Shown: piece after piece, positions 25,726 through 37,600 of the stretch | How positions within the stretch are numbered: position 1 is the stretch's first letter | How the letters are laid out: each line of letters begins with the position of its first letter | From: Watersipora subatra | Taxonomy: Eukaryota; Bryozoa; Gymnolaemata; Cheilostomatida; Watersiporidae | Reading direction: 5' to 3' | Assembly: GCF_963576615.1 (NCBI RefSeq) | Contig: NC_088708.1 | Coordinates: 62,350,672 to 62,414,671 of the forward strand | Length of the DNA stretch: 64,000 bases | The notes under the pieces: generated by a model | The model's database searches: none | What the model was told of the DNA's origin: nothing | The model's input: the letters and a program-made list of their open reading frames with translations, nothing else | Position numbers and translations under genes: made by a program

Positions 25726-26505
25726 AGTTTTTCTTCACAGTCGTGTGGTGGTAGGTGACTGGTTTTAGTCCATGCTGAGTCCGGGTCTTAACAAAAGGCC
25801 AGAGGATCCAACATCTTCCTCAACTCCGCTAAGAGAGGACCTTCCTCAATATGTGAGCCGTTCGTAAGATGGCTGTCTTCTGTATAGTCTCAAAAGATAT
25901 GTTCACTCCCACCTCTGTCAGGTATGCTATATGCCTCATTGGTATTGTTCCGAGTGCACCACTTACTACTGGCATCACTTCGGTTTTCATCTTCCACAGT
26001 CTGTTTATCTCGAACCCAAGCTCGTTGTACTTACCAATATTTTCATCTTCCTTCTGTACGACTTTTGTGTCTCCAGGTATTGCTATGTCTATGACCTGAC
26101 ACTGTTTGGTTTCCTTGTTTATTAGTATCAGGTCTAGTCTTCTAGCTTCAATAATCTTGTCTGTCTGCACATTGAAGTCCCATAGCAGCTTGACTTTCTC
26201 ATTCTCCAATACAGCTTCTGCACGGTGGTCGTACATTTTTCTGTGTGGGGCAACTCATGTTTCTTGCATATGCTCTAGTGCACTGCACTTGCCACTTTGT
26301 CATGCCACCCTTTATATTCTGTCTGTGCAATCTTACTGCATTCGCTGACTATGTGGGACACTGTTTCATCTTTCTGCTCGCACAATCTGCATTCCGGATC
26401 GTTTGTTGACTTTTCTATGTTGGCCTTCCTATAGTTGCTTCTTGATGCTTGACCCTGGGCAGCAATGATCAGGCTTTCAGTCTCTCATTTGAGACATCCC
26501 CTTTT
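25723..26505 (-). mobile_element. R2-like (restriction-like endonuclease) LINE, 3' fragment, unit 1
   Basis: The minus strand encodes a zinc knuckle, CRLCEQKDETVSHIVSEC (C-x2-C-x7-H-x4-C), in the 26300-26400 region. A domain frame at 25829-26236 follows with ARRLDLILINKETKQCQVID and IAIPGD...KYNEL, then PVVSGALGTI. This is the knuckle plus PD..D endonuclease end typical of R2-type LINEs; the PD motif has changed to LD. A shift between knuckle and endonuclease is likely, as they are not in one frame. The 3' tail is a (TAA)n run. The reverse transcriptase is missing, so this is a 5'-truncated, dead copy. Confidence 0.7.
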
Positions 26506-26550
26506 TATATTAATAATAATTATTATTATTATGATTATTATTATTATAAT
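26506..26550. repeat. ATT tract, right of LINE fragment
   Basis: ATTAATAATAATTATTATTA and further ATT triplets. With the left tract it forms inverted repeats around the LINE fragment. Confidence 0.8.
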
Positions 26551-26556
26551 ACACTT

Positions 26557-26829
26557 CTATTCATCCTGTGACTGTGAATAAACTGTTCGTGTCTGATTGA
26601 ACTGACCTCTGTACCAAATACAATTGAAAGGCTGACTTTTTTTGCTCCTATTGAGAGAAAATCTAAATGGCCCCAACTTTAATTTTGTATATGGTTTAAG
26701 GTTATGCTGTTTATGACTAAATTCGTTAGCAGTCTGAATATATGACCATAATTTTGGCACCTCATAAATAAACCAAGCCTGTTTCCAATCATTTGGTAGT
26801 GTCCCAACCTTCAAGACACTGGCAATCAT
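26557..26829 (-). pseudogene. possible reverse-transcriptase remnant
   Basis: A 90-aa minus-strand frame beginning VLKVGTLPNDWKQAW resembles the start of LINE reverse transcriptases (S/L..G..P..WK.A.V..I.K). The downstream part, KLKLGPFRFSLNRSKKSQPF, is not an RT continuation and may be another frame or a different element. The same remnant is at 43930-44250 in unit 2. The assignment rests on one short motif. Confidence 0.3.
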
Positions 26830-26954
26830 GTTTTCAGAATAAATCTGCAGTCTTGTTGTTCACCCCCTTCAGCCTTGAAATTAGTTGATACTCATTGTTT
26901 GATGTCCAAAATTGTTAATAATTTAATTTAATAAATAACGATTTTGATTTGATG

Positions 26955-27065
26955 TTGATAAATATAGCCTTAGTAGCTTGTTGATCTATATAGCCTTAGT
27001 AGCTTGTTGGTCTATATAGCCTTAGTAGCTTGTTGATCTATATAGCCTTAGTAGCTTGTTGTTCT
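26955..27065. repeat. TATAGCCTTAGTAGCTTGTT minisatellite
   Basis: Four units of about 29 bp (TATAGCCTTAGTAGCTTGTT plus GATCTA), just beyond the poly(A) signal of gene B. Same family as 11960-12115. Confidence 0.85.
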
Positions 27066-27139
27066 TTACAGCTGTGGAAATTTGCGGATATGAAATGGCA
27101 CTTGTCTTTATCAAGAAATATTAAAGCAATCACCAAATA

Positions 27140-27145
27140 TTTATT
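27140..27145 (-). terminator. poly(A) signal of arylsulfatase gene B
   Basis: AATAAA on the minus strand about 370 bp after the stop codon, conserved with genes A and D. Confidence 0.65.
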
Positions 27146-27514
27146 TGTGGTTTTAGAAGCAGTACATAAAAATTCACAAATAAAGTTTCATTTATGCTAG
27201 ATATATAATCAAGGATAATCAGATGGGCAAATGACTAAATGACAAACAGTAGATTTATGCTGCTCCAGCCAATTAATGTTCAACCACGATAAACAAGGTT
27301 TGCTATTTCTATGACAAACATACAAACAATAAAGGTTTAGGGTACTGAATCTTTCTGATAACAGAAGGAGACTTGAGACACTGATCAGGTACATCTTCAG
27401 CAGTTTGAGTCTAACAAAGAATCCAGTAAAAATGCAACTTATAGTGACTTTGACTGATACATTAGTCATTAGTGTTAGAATAGTTCTCTGACAATCAGTT
27501 CAGTGTGAGAGTTC

Positions 27515-30500
27515 CTACTGCCACGGCTCCCAAGAGTCGCCATGTTTGCTAGGGTCCGCCTCCTTTAGCTGATTGGCTGGGTTAAGGGGAGGTACTGCTC
27601 CTTGAGCATATTCCGCCAATTTACTTAGCATTACGTCCACTACTTCTGGTCTTTCCTGTAAACCAAAGATGCACTAGTAAAGCCACAGACAGATTGATAT
27701 AAAAACCGTTATTCATATGAATTCTGGAGAACTATTTGGATGCTGTGACAGTAGCTGTAAGAGCAGATGCAATCTAAGTATAACTTCATATACTAACCAT
27801 AAAAAAGCTGTGAATACCCAATAAGTGCAGCTATAATTGGATATATTGTGGTTGTTTCTTTGATCATCAACTAGACTTGGTTACTCATACCGGAGAGTTA
27901 TTGGGGGTCGCTATATAGCCTGACTTACCACATAGATTAGCCTGCATTTATATACTATGTTCAAAGCAGTATATTCTATTTACTAACAACATTCCTGAAT
28001 ATGATACTTAAACCTGTATAAACTTAGATACAGTTAGAAGTACACATACATGTACAGGTATGAGTACACATGCATATACATGTATAATGTCCACGTAAGT
28101 GTACATTATACATGTATATGTATAATTGTACATGTATACTGTACACATAAGTGTACAGTATACATGTATATTTTTTACAAGCTACACATAAGTGTACAGT
28201 AGCTTGTAAAAATATAAGTTTTGATACAATTGTTATATACGGTAAAACTGATAATTATCTTTATGCATGTCATTAGATGAAATATGTGGGTCAACTTTAC
28301 TTACCTCTGATAAGTCGTTTCGCTCATAAGGGTCAGCAGTAATGTTAAATAGAAAGATGTTTTGTAGAAAAGAGCCATCATTTAGTGAGCTAATCCTGTC
28401 TACAGCTTCATCATAAGAGCTGGTCTCTTGAAGAACATCTACAAAAGAGTTCTTCATATGAACAGTAGTGCTGAGCAGTCCAAGTAGAACAATAGACAGT
28501 ATGGCTGCTGTATCTAAACTCGTAATGCAAGCTGACATGCAACAATATTTGATGAGTACTTAGAATATGATTTGATCCTGCCAGCTCAGAACCTATTTGC
28601 TCTAGTAAATTATGATATGACTTACATGTAGTTCAATATTGCTTAAAGAAATTTTTAAAAAATTCTACTTCTATACGTAATTTTAGCAGCTCGTGTCACT
28701 TCCTTGTTGAGTACAAAACAACAAATTGTTAGATGAATAAGAAAAGAGTATAAATTTTATCAAGTTATTTACACCTGCCAGCGGGTGTCAGATACACTGA
28801 AGTTGAATGAGTGCCATATTTTATGATTGTTTAATGCATTATAGTTTTCTATACACATGTTTATATATTGTCACACAGCTATCCGACTGAAATCTTTATT
28901 TTCTTATAATTAGCCTTTTTTTATTTTCTTCTCAAAGTCATCACAGTTATAGATGCATTCATTCAAACTGGTCGACTATGAACATAATAATGGCATTATT
29001 AAAAGCTGATAAAAATATGACGCAACTGACATACATTTGCTAGTGACTGGTTTGTACCATCCATCAGCTAGTGGAACACCTGTGATGATCTTATAGTCAC
29101 CAACCCTCAGCGCCGCCTGCTGTCGATTGTCGAAAGGTGAATTCCTTCTTCTGAATCCATAGCTTGGCATGAGTGGGTCATAATTATGCAGCAGCTCCTA
29201 AAAGATTCAAACTAATCCATAACCCATAGCATGTTTGTACCAACATAGCAAAAGCTTCAGAAGTCACGGATTCTACTTCTTTGTTAGTAAAAAAGATAAT
29301 AGCAGAAGTTTGTATTCATTCTTGTTTTTTGTGTACAAGATCAATGTAAATGTTATGAACTCTACCATCATCTTTTTATTCAGATATGACATATAATACC
29401 TTCCACTAGTTAGTTTTTAATATAAAGTTAGCCATCAGCTTGGAAATTTCCAATTAGTTCATTTTAGCGCTTGCTGTAAAGTTTCTAGTAGGAGAGTTGA
29501 GCACTGTTCCGCTTTGTTGTACTCTAACATATTCTAACATATTCGACACATGTTTTCTTCGTAGTTAGCAATTTAATCGGATGTTAAAATAATATCAGCT
29601 CTCTAAATTTTTTATTACTGAAACAAACTGTTAATCCGTTCAGCTGTTTTCAGCTATCTACATTTTATATCTACAACCACTAGTCATTTTATAATCCAGT
29701 TGACTTGGTCTTCAAAAATCTACAATGTTCCTATAAGATCAACTGAAGTTACACTGAGGTCAGTGTTTACCTAATTAGAAAGGTCAATAATGTTTATTAA
29801 AACAAAAAGCTAATGACATATGGAAGCAAGGAGTTACACATCAGGTGTCTTTTAATGACTGCCTTTGGGAAAATATACAGAATACTTTAACCCAAAATCA
29901 AGTTAATGGGTTTTCTAACCTTTCTCGGGCTATGCCCTGTGCCGGTAATGGCTGCCCATTGATCATATCCATCCAGTGTTAAATTTGCTGTTGAAACACC
30001 AGCTAAGCCAAGTATTGTCGGATACCAGTCTGAAATGTGTATCCATTCTTTGTTGCGCTCTTCTTGCTTTTCAACCAATGGTCCAGAGACAAAACCTGCC
30101 ACACGTATGCCTGGAAAAGGAGAAGCAGCGTTCAGTAGAAGACATGAGTCATAGCAGCACATGACAACATATCTGATGACCTATATTATTGTTAAAATAC
30201 AGTAACAGCAAGGTAAGGTGGAACAAAGGTAAAAGAAAGTGTGTTCTATTTACCTGCATAGCGCGATTACAAAGTAAACTGGGACTGTATCAGAGTTGTT
30301 CTTCAGGGAAATTATTTGTATGTATTGCTTGGTTTAATCAGTTTCTACACCAAGCAATTGATCTATTTTTTAATTTATTATAAAGTTGTTCTTTTTATAA
30401 TAACTATTATCATGTTAATTATATATCAATATAAAATACTCATAATTTTTTTACAGCAAATACTTTCTTTGTCCGCCATTTTAGTAAAAAATAGACTTTT

Positions 30501-33200
30501 GTGTTAACGCAAGGGCGTAAACCTGAGAACGCCAATCAAATTAAATTCTTTATACACGTTTAGCGTAGCTCTGTTACTGAAAGAGTTATGAGAAAGGAGC
30601 ATTCTACTCACCCCCCTCAAATAGAGTGCCTTTGTTTCCTCTCAATGGATAATTACAACCGACGCCTCCCAGTGCTTGACTGTTGCCTCCGTTATCACTA
30701 GAGAATATGAAGATGGTGTTATCCCACATTCCTGCTTCTTTTAGTGCCTCTGTCACATTACTGATAGCTTCATCAAGAACTGACACCTGCCCTAAAAGTA
30801 ACAATTTAACAATATGACATGCGATGCTGGTGTTCTAGTCTTTTGGTGAGGGTGGTAAATCAAAACCACGTTTCAGTCATTTACCAGGATAGTATCTTTC
30901 AAGTCATACCACCAAGAGCTGACCGGATGTCATCGGAAGCATAACAAATAAGTGTGACGGAAAGGCAGGTGCATCTTCTCAGAACAGATAATCAACCAGA
31001 AAGTATTTGTTGATTATATATAATATTTTTTATCAGATGTATTGAAATTATGATGCAATGATATTACGGGATTTTTATCATCTGTAGCCATTGTAAATGA
31101 TAGACTGAAACCAACCTGCTAAGATGCGTCGCTGCTCATTCTCAATTGACTCATATTGGTTTTCATACTTAGCAGGCACCTGCTGAGGCTGATGTACATT
31201 CTGGTATGCCAAATACATAAACATGGGAGACGACTTCTTGCTCTACAATCAAAGCTGACCAGTAAGAAGTAAAGGAGAGGCTGAGTCATGACGTGGTAAA
31301 ATTAATGCAACTATGTTGAATTATTTTGAAGAAAAATCATCATTTCTTATAACTGCTCCAACATTTTACATCAACTTTTCAGCAATTATGAAAACCAGAG
31401 CTTGTTTAATATTTGTCTAAAACTTGAAACCTCTCAAGACTTTTCTTCACTTACCTGAAGCTGGATTAGTCGCATAGCTTCCTCGGTAAACACATGAGCA
31501 GAGTAGGTGTTGTTTTTTCCTATGTCTTTAGTTGTGCCATTGTGCAAGTCAAGGCCACAGTAGGAATGTGGGAATCGTGCGCATACTACAGTCAATAATA
31601 ATAATTCTAAGCATAACCATATGACATGAAAATCACATCCTCTTCAGTATTTTCAATATTCCCACAAATTCCTTTTTTAAAGATCACAACACACTCACAT
31701 GTACTTTTGCTATTTACGCTTTTAAAGCATGTCATATAACAGACTGTTTACTGAAATCACAACCCACTCATATATCCGGCATACTAATGGTGCTATTTAA
31801 ATCTGTGAGCATATATAACTGACTTCCTACTGAGATCACAACACACTCATATCTCTAGATTACAAACTCCAAACATACTTATGTTGGTAGAAATAGTAGC
31901 CAATAAAAAATTAATAAAATCAACACCATACGTCGGTGGTTGAAGTAATCTTCCGCGCCTTGATAGTACCCATAGAATGTGTCGAAGCCTCTGTTTACAG
32001 GTAAATATTCTTTCTTGTACATGCCCAAGTGCCATTTACCTGCCAGCATTATAAAATGAAATGTTATAGTTTCAAAACCTTTAACAAAAGGAATACACAG
32101 TAACCAAGTCTGTTGGTTTCTACACACAAACAAAATCTGTGAAGGAGAAAGACTCTGCTTCAGCACACAGAAAAAGTACTAAAAATGAATTTTTGAGACT
32201 TTTTTGACCACTGTCGCTCAATTTCCACTAATAATCAAATTATAAAATTATACTGCTTCAGGCTTTTGTTTACAAAAGTGAGTAGACTTTTATTTTGTAC
32301 ATTTAGATCATAAATATATTGACAGCTTTTGTATTCTTGTTGGTACACTGATTATCTTAACTCAAACTCAGAATGCATTCTTAAAAACATTGGCCAATTA
32401 CTGCTTAAGAATTGCGGTTATTTTGATATACACGCATAAAATGCATTACATATACAGTTACATAAAACAGTAATAAATTATAGCAGGTTCAAAAGTCTAC
32501 CAAGCATGTGAGTGTCATAACCAGCCTCCTTGAGTTTCTCTGGTAGCGTTGGTAATTCGAGCGGCATGCCATAAGGAGCAGCAGGTAGAAGGGCCAAATG
32601 TTGAAGGCCAGTATGAATAGGCAACCGTCCTGGTAAAATACATTTGTACAGTTAAACAGCTATGAGAGAGAGACAGACAGCTCTTGAAGTTTTATAGCAA
32701 TACCATAGGTTTGCAGGTTTGTTATTCAGTTGCATGAATAATTCTTTTAAATGCAAATTAGTGATAAGATTTACCTTTTAATTTTAAAATGCAGAGATTT
32801 TAATAAGGCAGTTTTTTAGAAACTACAAATAAAAACGAGTTTAACACCTGAGAGCATAAGTCCGGTATATAAAAATAGGAACAAGTTCACAGCCGAACAC
32901 TCATGTAATCACAGGCTTATTCTTATGAAGATTGATTCACTTACCGGCAAGCAGGGCACTCCTTGAAGGGGTGCAAAGAGGCTGCACATAGTAATTGTCG
33001 AGGGTGACACCTTCACTGGCCAGTTTATCTAAAACTGGAGTCTTGATTTGTCCTCCTCCACCATTGTAACCTATGTCAGCGAATCCCAAGTCATCTGCCA
33101 AAACAAAGACAACATTCGGCTTGCTCGAAGCTTGCGCAGGAAAATTAGCATTAAACATCAGCAAAGCTAAAGCAAAGAGAGTGAACATTTTGTACAACAT
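27515..33200 (-). CDS. ARSB: arylsulfatase B-like gene B (complete)
   Basis: Ten exons: 32945-33200, 32501-32629, 31932-32039, 31455-31585, 31116-31242, 30612-30791, 29920-30110, 29035-29197, 28305-28438, 27515-27655. They are in phase throughout and give 519 aa. The start is taken at ATG 33200 (MLYKMFTLF); the frame is open 24 bases further upstream but has only TTG there. Signal peptide about 1-24. Catalytic set: D36/D37, C76-TPSR, K130/H132, H225, D283/N284, K304, so an active sulfatase is expected. Exons are close to gene A even at silent sites, while most introns are unrelated to A. Gene D is its recent duplicate. Upstream, TGATAAG lies about 55 bp before the ATG, followed by a GCTAGC minisatellite. 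Confidence 0.95.
28025..28205. repeat. GTACATG/GTGTACA repeat in intron 9 of B
   Basis: ACATGTA palindromes and CACATAAGTGTACAGTATAC-type blocks. An arm GTACACTTATGTG with its complement could form a hairpin. Positionally equivalent to the repeats in A, D and E. Confidence 0.7.
28439..28538 (-). other. conserved in-frame extension upstream of exon 9 (gene B)
   Basis: The intron just before exon 9 is open in the exon's frame. It starts with ATG at 28538 and encodes [20 protein letters not shown] followed by [15 protein letters not shown]. The hydrophobic run [10 protein letters not shown] looks like a signal peptide. Gene D has the same arrangement (ATG at 45844). In A and E the frame is open and similar but lacks the ATG. 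An alternative first exon is possible; a conserved intron edge is the null explanation. Confidence 0.35.
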
Positions 33201-33254
33201 TCTCTCTATAAAGCTCTGTTGCAAATGAGAGATGAAGCCAGACAGTTAAATTAC

Positions 33255-33263
33255 CTTATCAGT
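33255..33263 (-). promoter_or_regulatory. GATA-type site upstream of gene B
   Basis: ACTGATAAG on the minus strand, 55-63 bp before the ATG, in the block AACAAAACTGATAAGGTAAT shared with D and E. Confidence 0.5.
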
Positions 33264-33384
33264 TTTGTTGTAGTAAGCCGGCTTTGCGTACACCTGAAAT
33301 TTCTCCATATCTATCATTTTTCTCATGACTATCACGGCTAGTGATTATTTTTGAGATTATGCAGAAATTTGTCCCATTTTTTGA

Positions 33385-34030
33385 TAGCTGCTCCATTCAT
33401 CTCATTTATTGCTAGCTGATCCATTTGTCCCACTTATTGCTAGCTGTTCTGTATGATTAAATAGAAGTGAGGTTAGATAACTTGTCCCATTTAGTGCTAG
33501 CTGTTCCATTTGACCCATTTATTGCTAGCTGTTCCACTTGTGTCATTTATTGCTAGCTGTTCTGTATGATTAAATAGAAGTGAGGTTAGATAACTTGTCC
33601 CATTTAGTGCTAGCTGTTCCATTTGTCCCACTTATTGCTAGCTTTTCTACTTGTTCCACTTATTGCTAGCTGTTCCACTTGTTCCATTTATTGCTAGCTG
33701 TTCCACTTATTCCATTTATCGCTAGCTGTTCCATTTGTCCGACTTATTGCTAGCTGTTCCATTTGTCCCACTCATTGCTAGCTGTTTCACTTGTTCCATT
33801 TATTGCTAGCTGTTCTACTTGTTCCATTTATTGCTAGCTGTTCTGTATGATTAAATAGAAGTGAGGTTAGATAACTTGTCCCATTTAGTGCTAGCTGTTC
33901 CATTTGTCCCACTTATTGCTAGCTTTTCTACTTGTTCCACTAATTGCTAGCTGTTCCACTTGTTCCATTTATTGCTAGCTGTTCCACTTAGTCCATTTAT
34001 TGCTAGTTGTTCTGTATGATTAAATAGAAG
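33385..34030. repeat. 28-bp GCTAGC minisatellite at the duplication junction
   Basis: About 23 units of TTGCTAGCTGTTCCACTTGT plus TCCATTTA, with interspersed longer blocks (TTCTGTATGATTAAATAGAA plus GTGAGG). It lies between the start of gene B and the broken end of gene C, precisely at the unit junction. The array upstream of gene D (50690-50985) is shorter. Confidence 0.9.
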
Positions 34031-34676
34031 TGAGGTTTATTTTTTCTACTTTAACTACATGTAATTTTGAACTTTTTTAATGACTTTTGGCACACATGCT
34101 AAAGTGAGCCTAATTGTTATTTTCCAGCAACAACTAGTTATCTATCACAACTGCTAATATATCTCACCTACTTAAACGGGGGCAAGCTGTACTAGTATTT
34201 GGAGCAGATCTCTCAACTATTGTGAGTGTTGGTACCATACATGTATGTTCAATTCAACTAATGCATTTGCCTGTTTTTTGTTTTTACTATCACCCTGTAT
34301 ATTTTTTCTTAACATTTGTGCACATCATTTTTTTGTTTATAAATAGCATGATTTAATGTATACAAGGCAAAATTAAATGAATAAAGCAAATCTCAACTGA
34401 CGAGAACACATATTCATTGTCGCCATCCATACGTCCCAAACCAGATGCTAGAACAAGCACATCTAGTCATTTTGGAAAACTTTTGACTTAGTTTCAAAAA
34501 GTACAATGTTCCCGTAAGGTCAATTGAGGTTGCACTGAGGTCAATGTTTACATAACTAAAAAAGTCAAAAATGCTTGTTAGAACAAAGAGTTACACATCA
34601 GATGTCTTTTAATGTCTTCCTTTGACAAAATATACAGATTACTTTAACCCAAAAGTAAATTAATGAGTTTTCTAAC

Positions 34677-37600
34677 CTTTCTCGGGCTATGCCCTGTGCC
34701 AGTTATGGCAGCCCATTGATCGTACCCATTCAGTGGTAAGTTTGTTGTTGAAACACCAGCCAAGCCAAGTATTGTTGGATACCAGTCTGAAATGTGGATC
34801 CACTCTTTGTTGCGCTCTTCTTGCTTTTCCACCAACGGTCCAGAGACAAAACCTGCCACGCGTACACCTGGAAAATGATAAGGAGCATTTAGTAGAAGAA
34901 ATGAGTTGTGGCAGCACATGATGGCATAAACAGTAGACAAACCCACTTTAGTAATAGAGGAATAGCATGAAGACAGTAAACTAGCCAGCAAACAAGAAAC
35001 AAAAATAATTGGAAGATTTTTCTCAGACCTTACTGATGAAGGGCTAATCTCGGAAACTAGTTCTCTAAAAGTCAATGTGATACACTTCTTTAGCAAAGCT
35101 TGTTGCGTCTTTGCATGTACCTGCTGTGTAAAACATCAACGTGACAAAATTGTTACTTCAGCACAAATAAAAATTACCATTACTAATGCTTGCAATTTTT
35201 CTTGAGAATATTTTTAGCAGTATATCAGAATCTGCTACTAACAGCAAAATTACTGGGAGAGAAGTGTTTTGGCAACTTTATGTACGGTTTAATTAAAGCA
35301 TTGTTTATTAGCAACTATTATCATAGAAATATAATAATAATAATGAATATAATAATAATATGAAATGCTCTTATATGAGTCGTGTTATGGAAAATGTTCA
35401 CCCTGCATACTACATTGGTGAATATAGATGTTGATTCTGGCAAAGGCATAAACCTAAGAACACTTGTAAAAATAATTTATTTACACATATATAGCTTAGC
35501 TCTGTTGCTAGAAAAGTTGTGGTTGAGGTGCATGCTACTCACCACCCTCAAATAGAGTGCCTTTGTTCCCTCTCAATGGATAATTACAACCGACACCTCC
35601 CATTGCCTGGGTGTTGCCTCCGTTATCACTAGAGAATATGAAGATGGAGTTATCCCACATTCCTGCTTCTTTTAGTGCCTCTGTCACATTGCTGATAGCT
35701 TCATCAAGAACTGACACCTGCCCTAAAAGTAACCATTTAACAATATGACATGTGATGCAGGTTCTCTAGTCTTTTGGTGATGGTATTAAATTAAAAAATG
35801 CAGGCTATTTGCTACCATGGTGGCTTTTCAATTATGCCACAATCAGCTGATCGGATGTTGTTGCAAATGTAACAGATAACTGTGGCGGAAAGGCAGGTGC
35901 CTCTTCCCAGAGCTAATAATTGATCGTAAGACATTTGTTGATTTTATGTATTCTTTTTGATATGATTTATTAAAATTGCGATAAAGTGAAGCCATGTCAG
36001 TTTTTTCACGCTGTAGCCATAAATGATAAACTATGTAAAACCAACCTGCTAAGATGCGTCGCTGCTCATTCTCAATTGCCTCATATTGGTTCTCATACTG
36101 AGCAGGCACCTGCTGAGGCTGATGTACATTCTGGTATGCCAAATACATAAACATGGGAGACGACTTTTTGCTCTACAATCAAAGCTGACCAGTAAGAGGT
36201 AAAGGAGATGCCGAGTCATAGTCTGGTAGTAGTCCTAGTATATGGAGTTTTATTGCAAAAATATAGGCAGTTCATGCAAATGTTTCAGTTTCACATTAAT
36301 ATTTAGCAGCTGTTATAAAAACTACAGCTTGTTTTATAGCCTTATTTGAGACTTTTACTCGTTTACCTGCAACTGAATCAATCGCATAGCTTCCTCGGTA
36401 AACACATGAGCAGAGTAGGTGTTGTTTTTTCCTATGTCTTTAGTTGTGCCATTATGCAAGTCAAGGCCACAGTAGGATTGTGGAAATGGCTGTGCACATC
36501 CTGCATTTTATAATAAAGATAATGGTAATTTTACATCAGATATAAACACATGTTCTTAGTTTTCTAGCTTTGCTTATTAACTTGTGCAAGGCATATCATA
36601 TGCTAAAGAGTGTACTGGGAATACAGCAAACTCATTTATACAGTATATTAACTGATGTTATTTTAACTTATATAGAATACCATATAGCATCCAGGGATCA
36701 CAGCATACTCCCATATACAGTATATTACCTAGTGTTATGTGAACTTGTACAACATACCGTATAGCATACAGGGATCACAGCATACTAACATATACAGTAT
36801 ATAAACAGTAAATTAACTAGTATTATGTTAAATCGTATAGAATTCCATGTAGCATATAAAAATCACAGTATACTCACATATACATATTATTAACTGGTGT
36901 TATGTTAACTTGCACAAGATATCATATAGTATACTGACTATATACTGAGATGATTGAGCACTTGGATTTTTGGAATATCAGCTGTGACTATGTTAGCTTA
37001 TATATCTACCATGAAATATAGTAATATATACAGAGCGCTATTATTTTATCATGAGCAGTCATGAAGTCAGAACTATAAAGAATACCAACTCATACTCAGT
37101 TTAATTCTCTACAAATTGGTGTAAGTTTTACGCTATAGTAAAGTTCTAAAGCGTATATATGCTATTTACTCTTACTATAAACTGATATGTCCTTCTTGTT
37201 TACAGTTTACCAACTCCAAGCATACTGAAGCTTTTAGGAAATTTTTAGAGTGATAAATACTGTGAGAAATACTGTTTAGAGTGAAAAACTGTTAAAATCA
37301 CAACACACTTATGTTTACAGCATATTGCTGGTGCTATCTGGTACTATGCCCTGGTCTATTTGGTGCTATGGTACTATCTGCTGTTGTCTTGCAACGCTCA
37401 CAGTATTAGAATACAAACACTAAACATACGTAGAAAGATACATATACTTATAGAGATTGTAACAAATAAAATGTAACCAAATCAACAGTATACTTCGGTG
37501 GCTGAAGTAATCTTCCATGCCATGATAGTAGCCATAGAATGTGTCGAAGCCTCTGTTTACAGGTAAGTATTCTTTGTTGTACATGCCCAAGTGCCATTTA

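Larger units (their letters stand above)
23314..27514. other. spacer between genes B and A, unit 1
   Basis: It holds the gene A upstream region (23314-23450), unique AT-rich DNA, a 16-bp minisatellite (24280-24535), an R2-like LINE fragment (25723-26505) between trinucleotide tracts, a second short retroelement-like remnant (26545-26870), the TATAGCCTTAGTAGC minisatellite and the 3' UTR of gene B. The counterpart in unit 2 is 38919-44876. No host coding exon was recognised. Confidence 0.7.
18460..34034. repeat. segmental duplication, unit 1
   Basis: A 15.6-kb block carrying exons 1-7 of gene A, the spacer and all of gene B. It matches 34035-50985 nearly base for base in the A/C and B/D introns that were compared. 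The left edge is in intron 7 of A: 18460 starts GTTTATTTTTTCTAC, and the same sequence restarts at 34035. The right edge lies in the GCTAGC minisatellite upstream of gene B. Confidence 0.9.

Noticed and set aside
33201-33224. Eight extra N-terminal residues (QQSFIER-) in genes B, D and E
   Set aside because: The frame is open upstream of the ATG, but the only start there is TTG; the ATG is followed by a proper signal peptide.
33385-34030. Promoter element array (GCTAGC)
   Set aside because: The array varies in length between units and is absent before A and E, so a conserved regulatory role is not supported.
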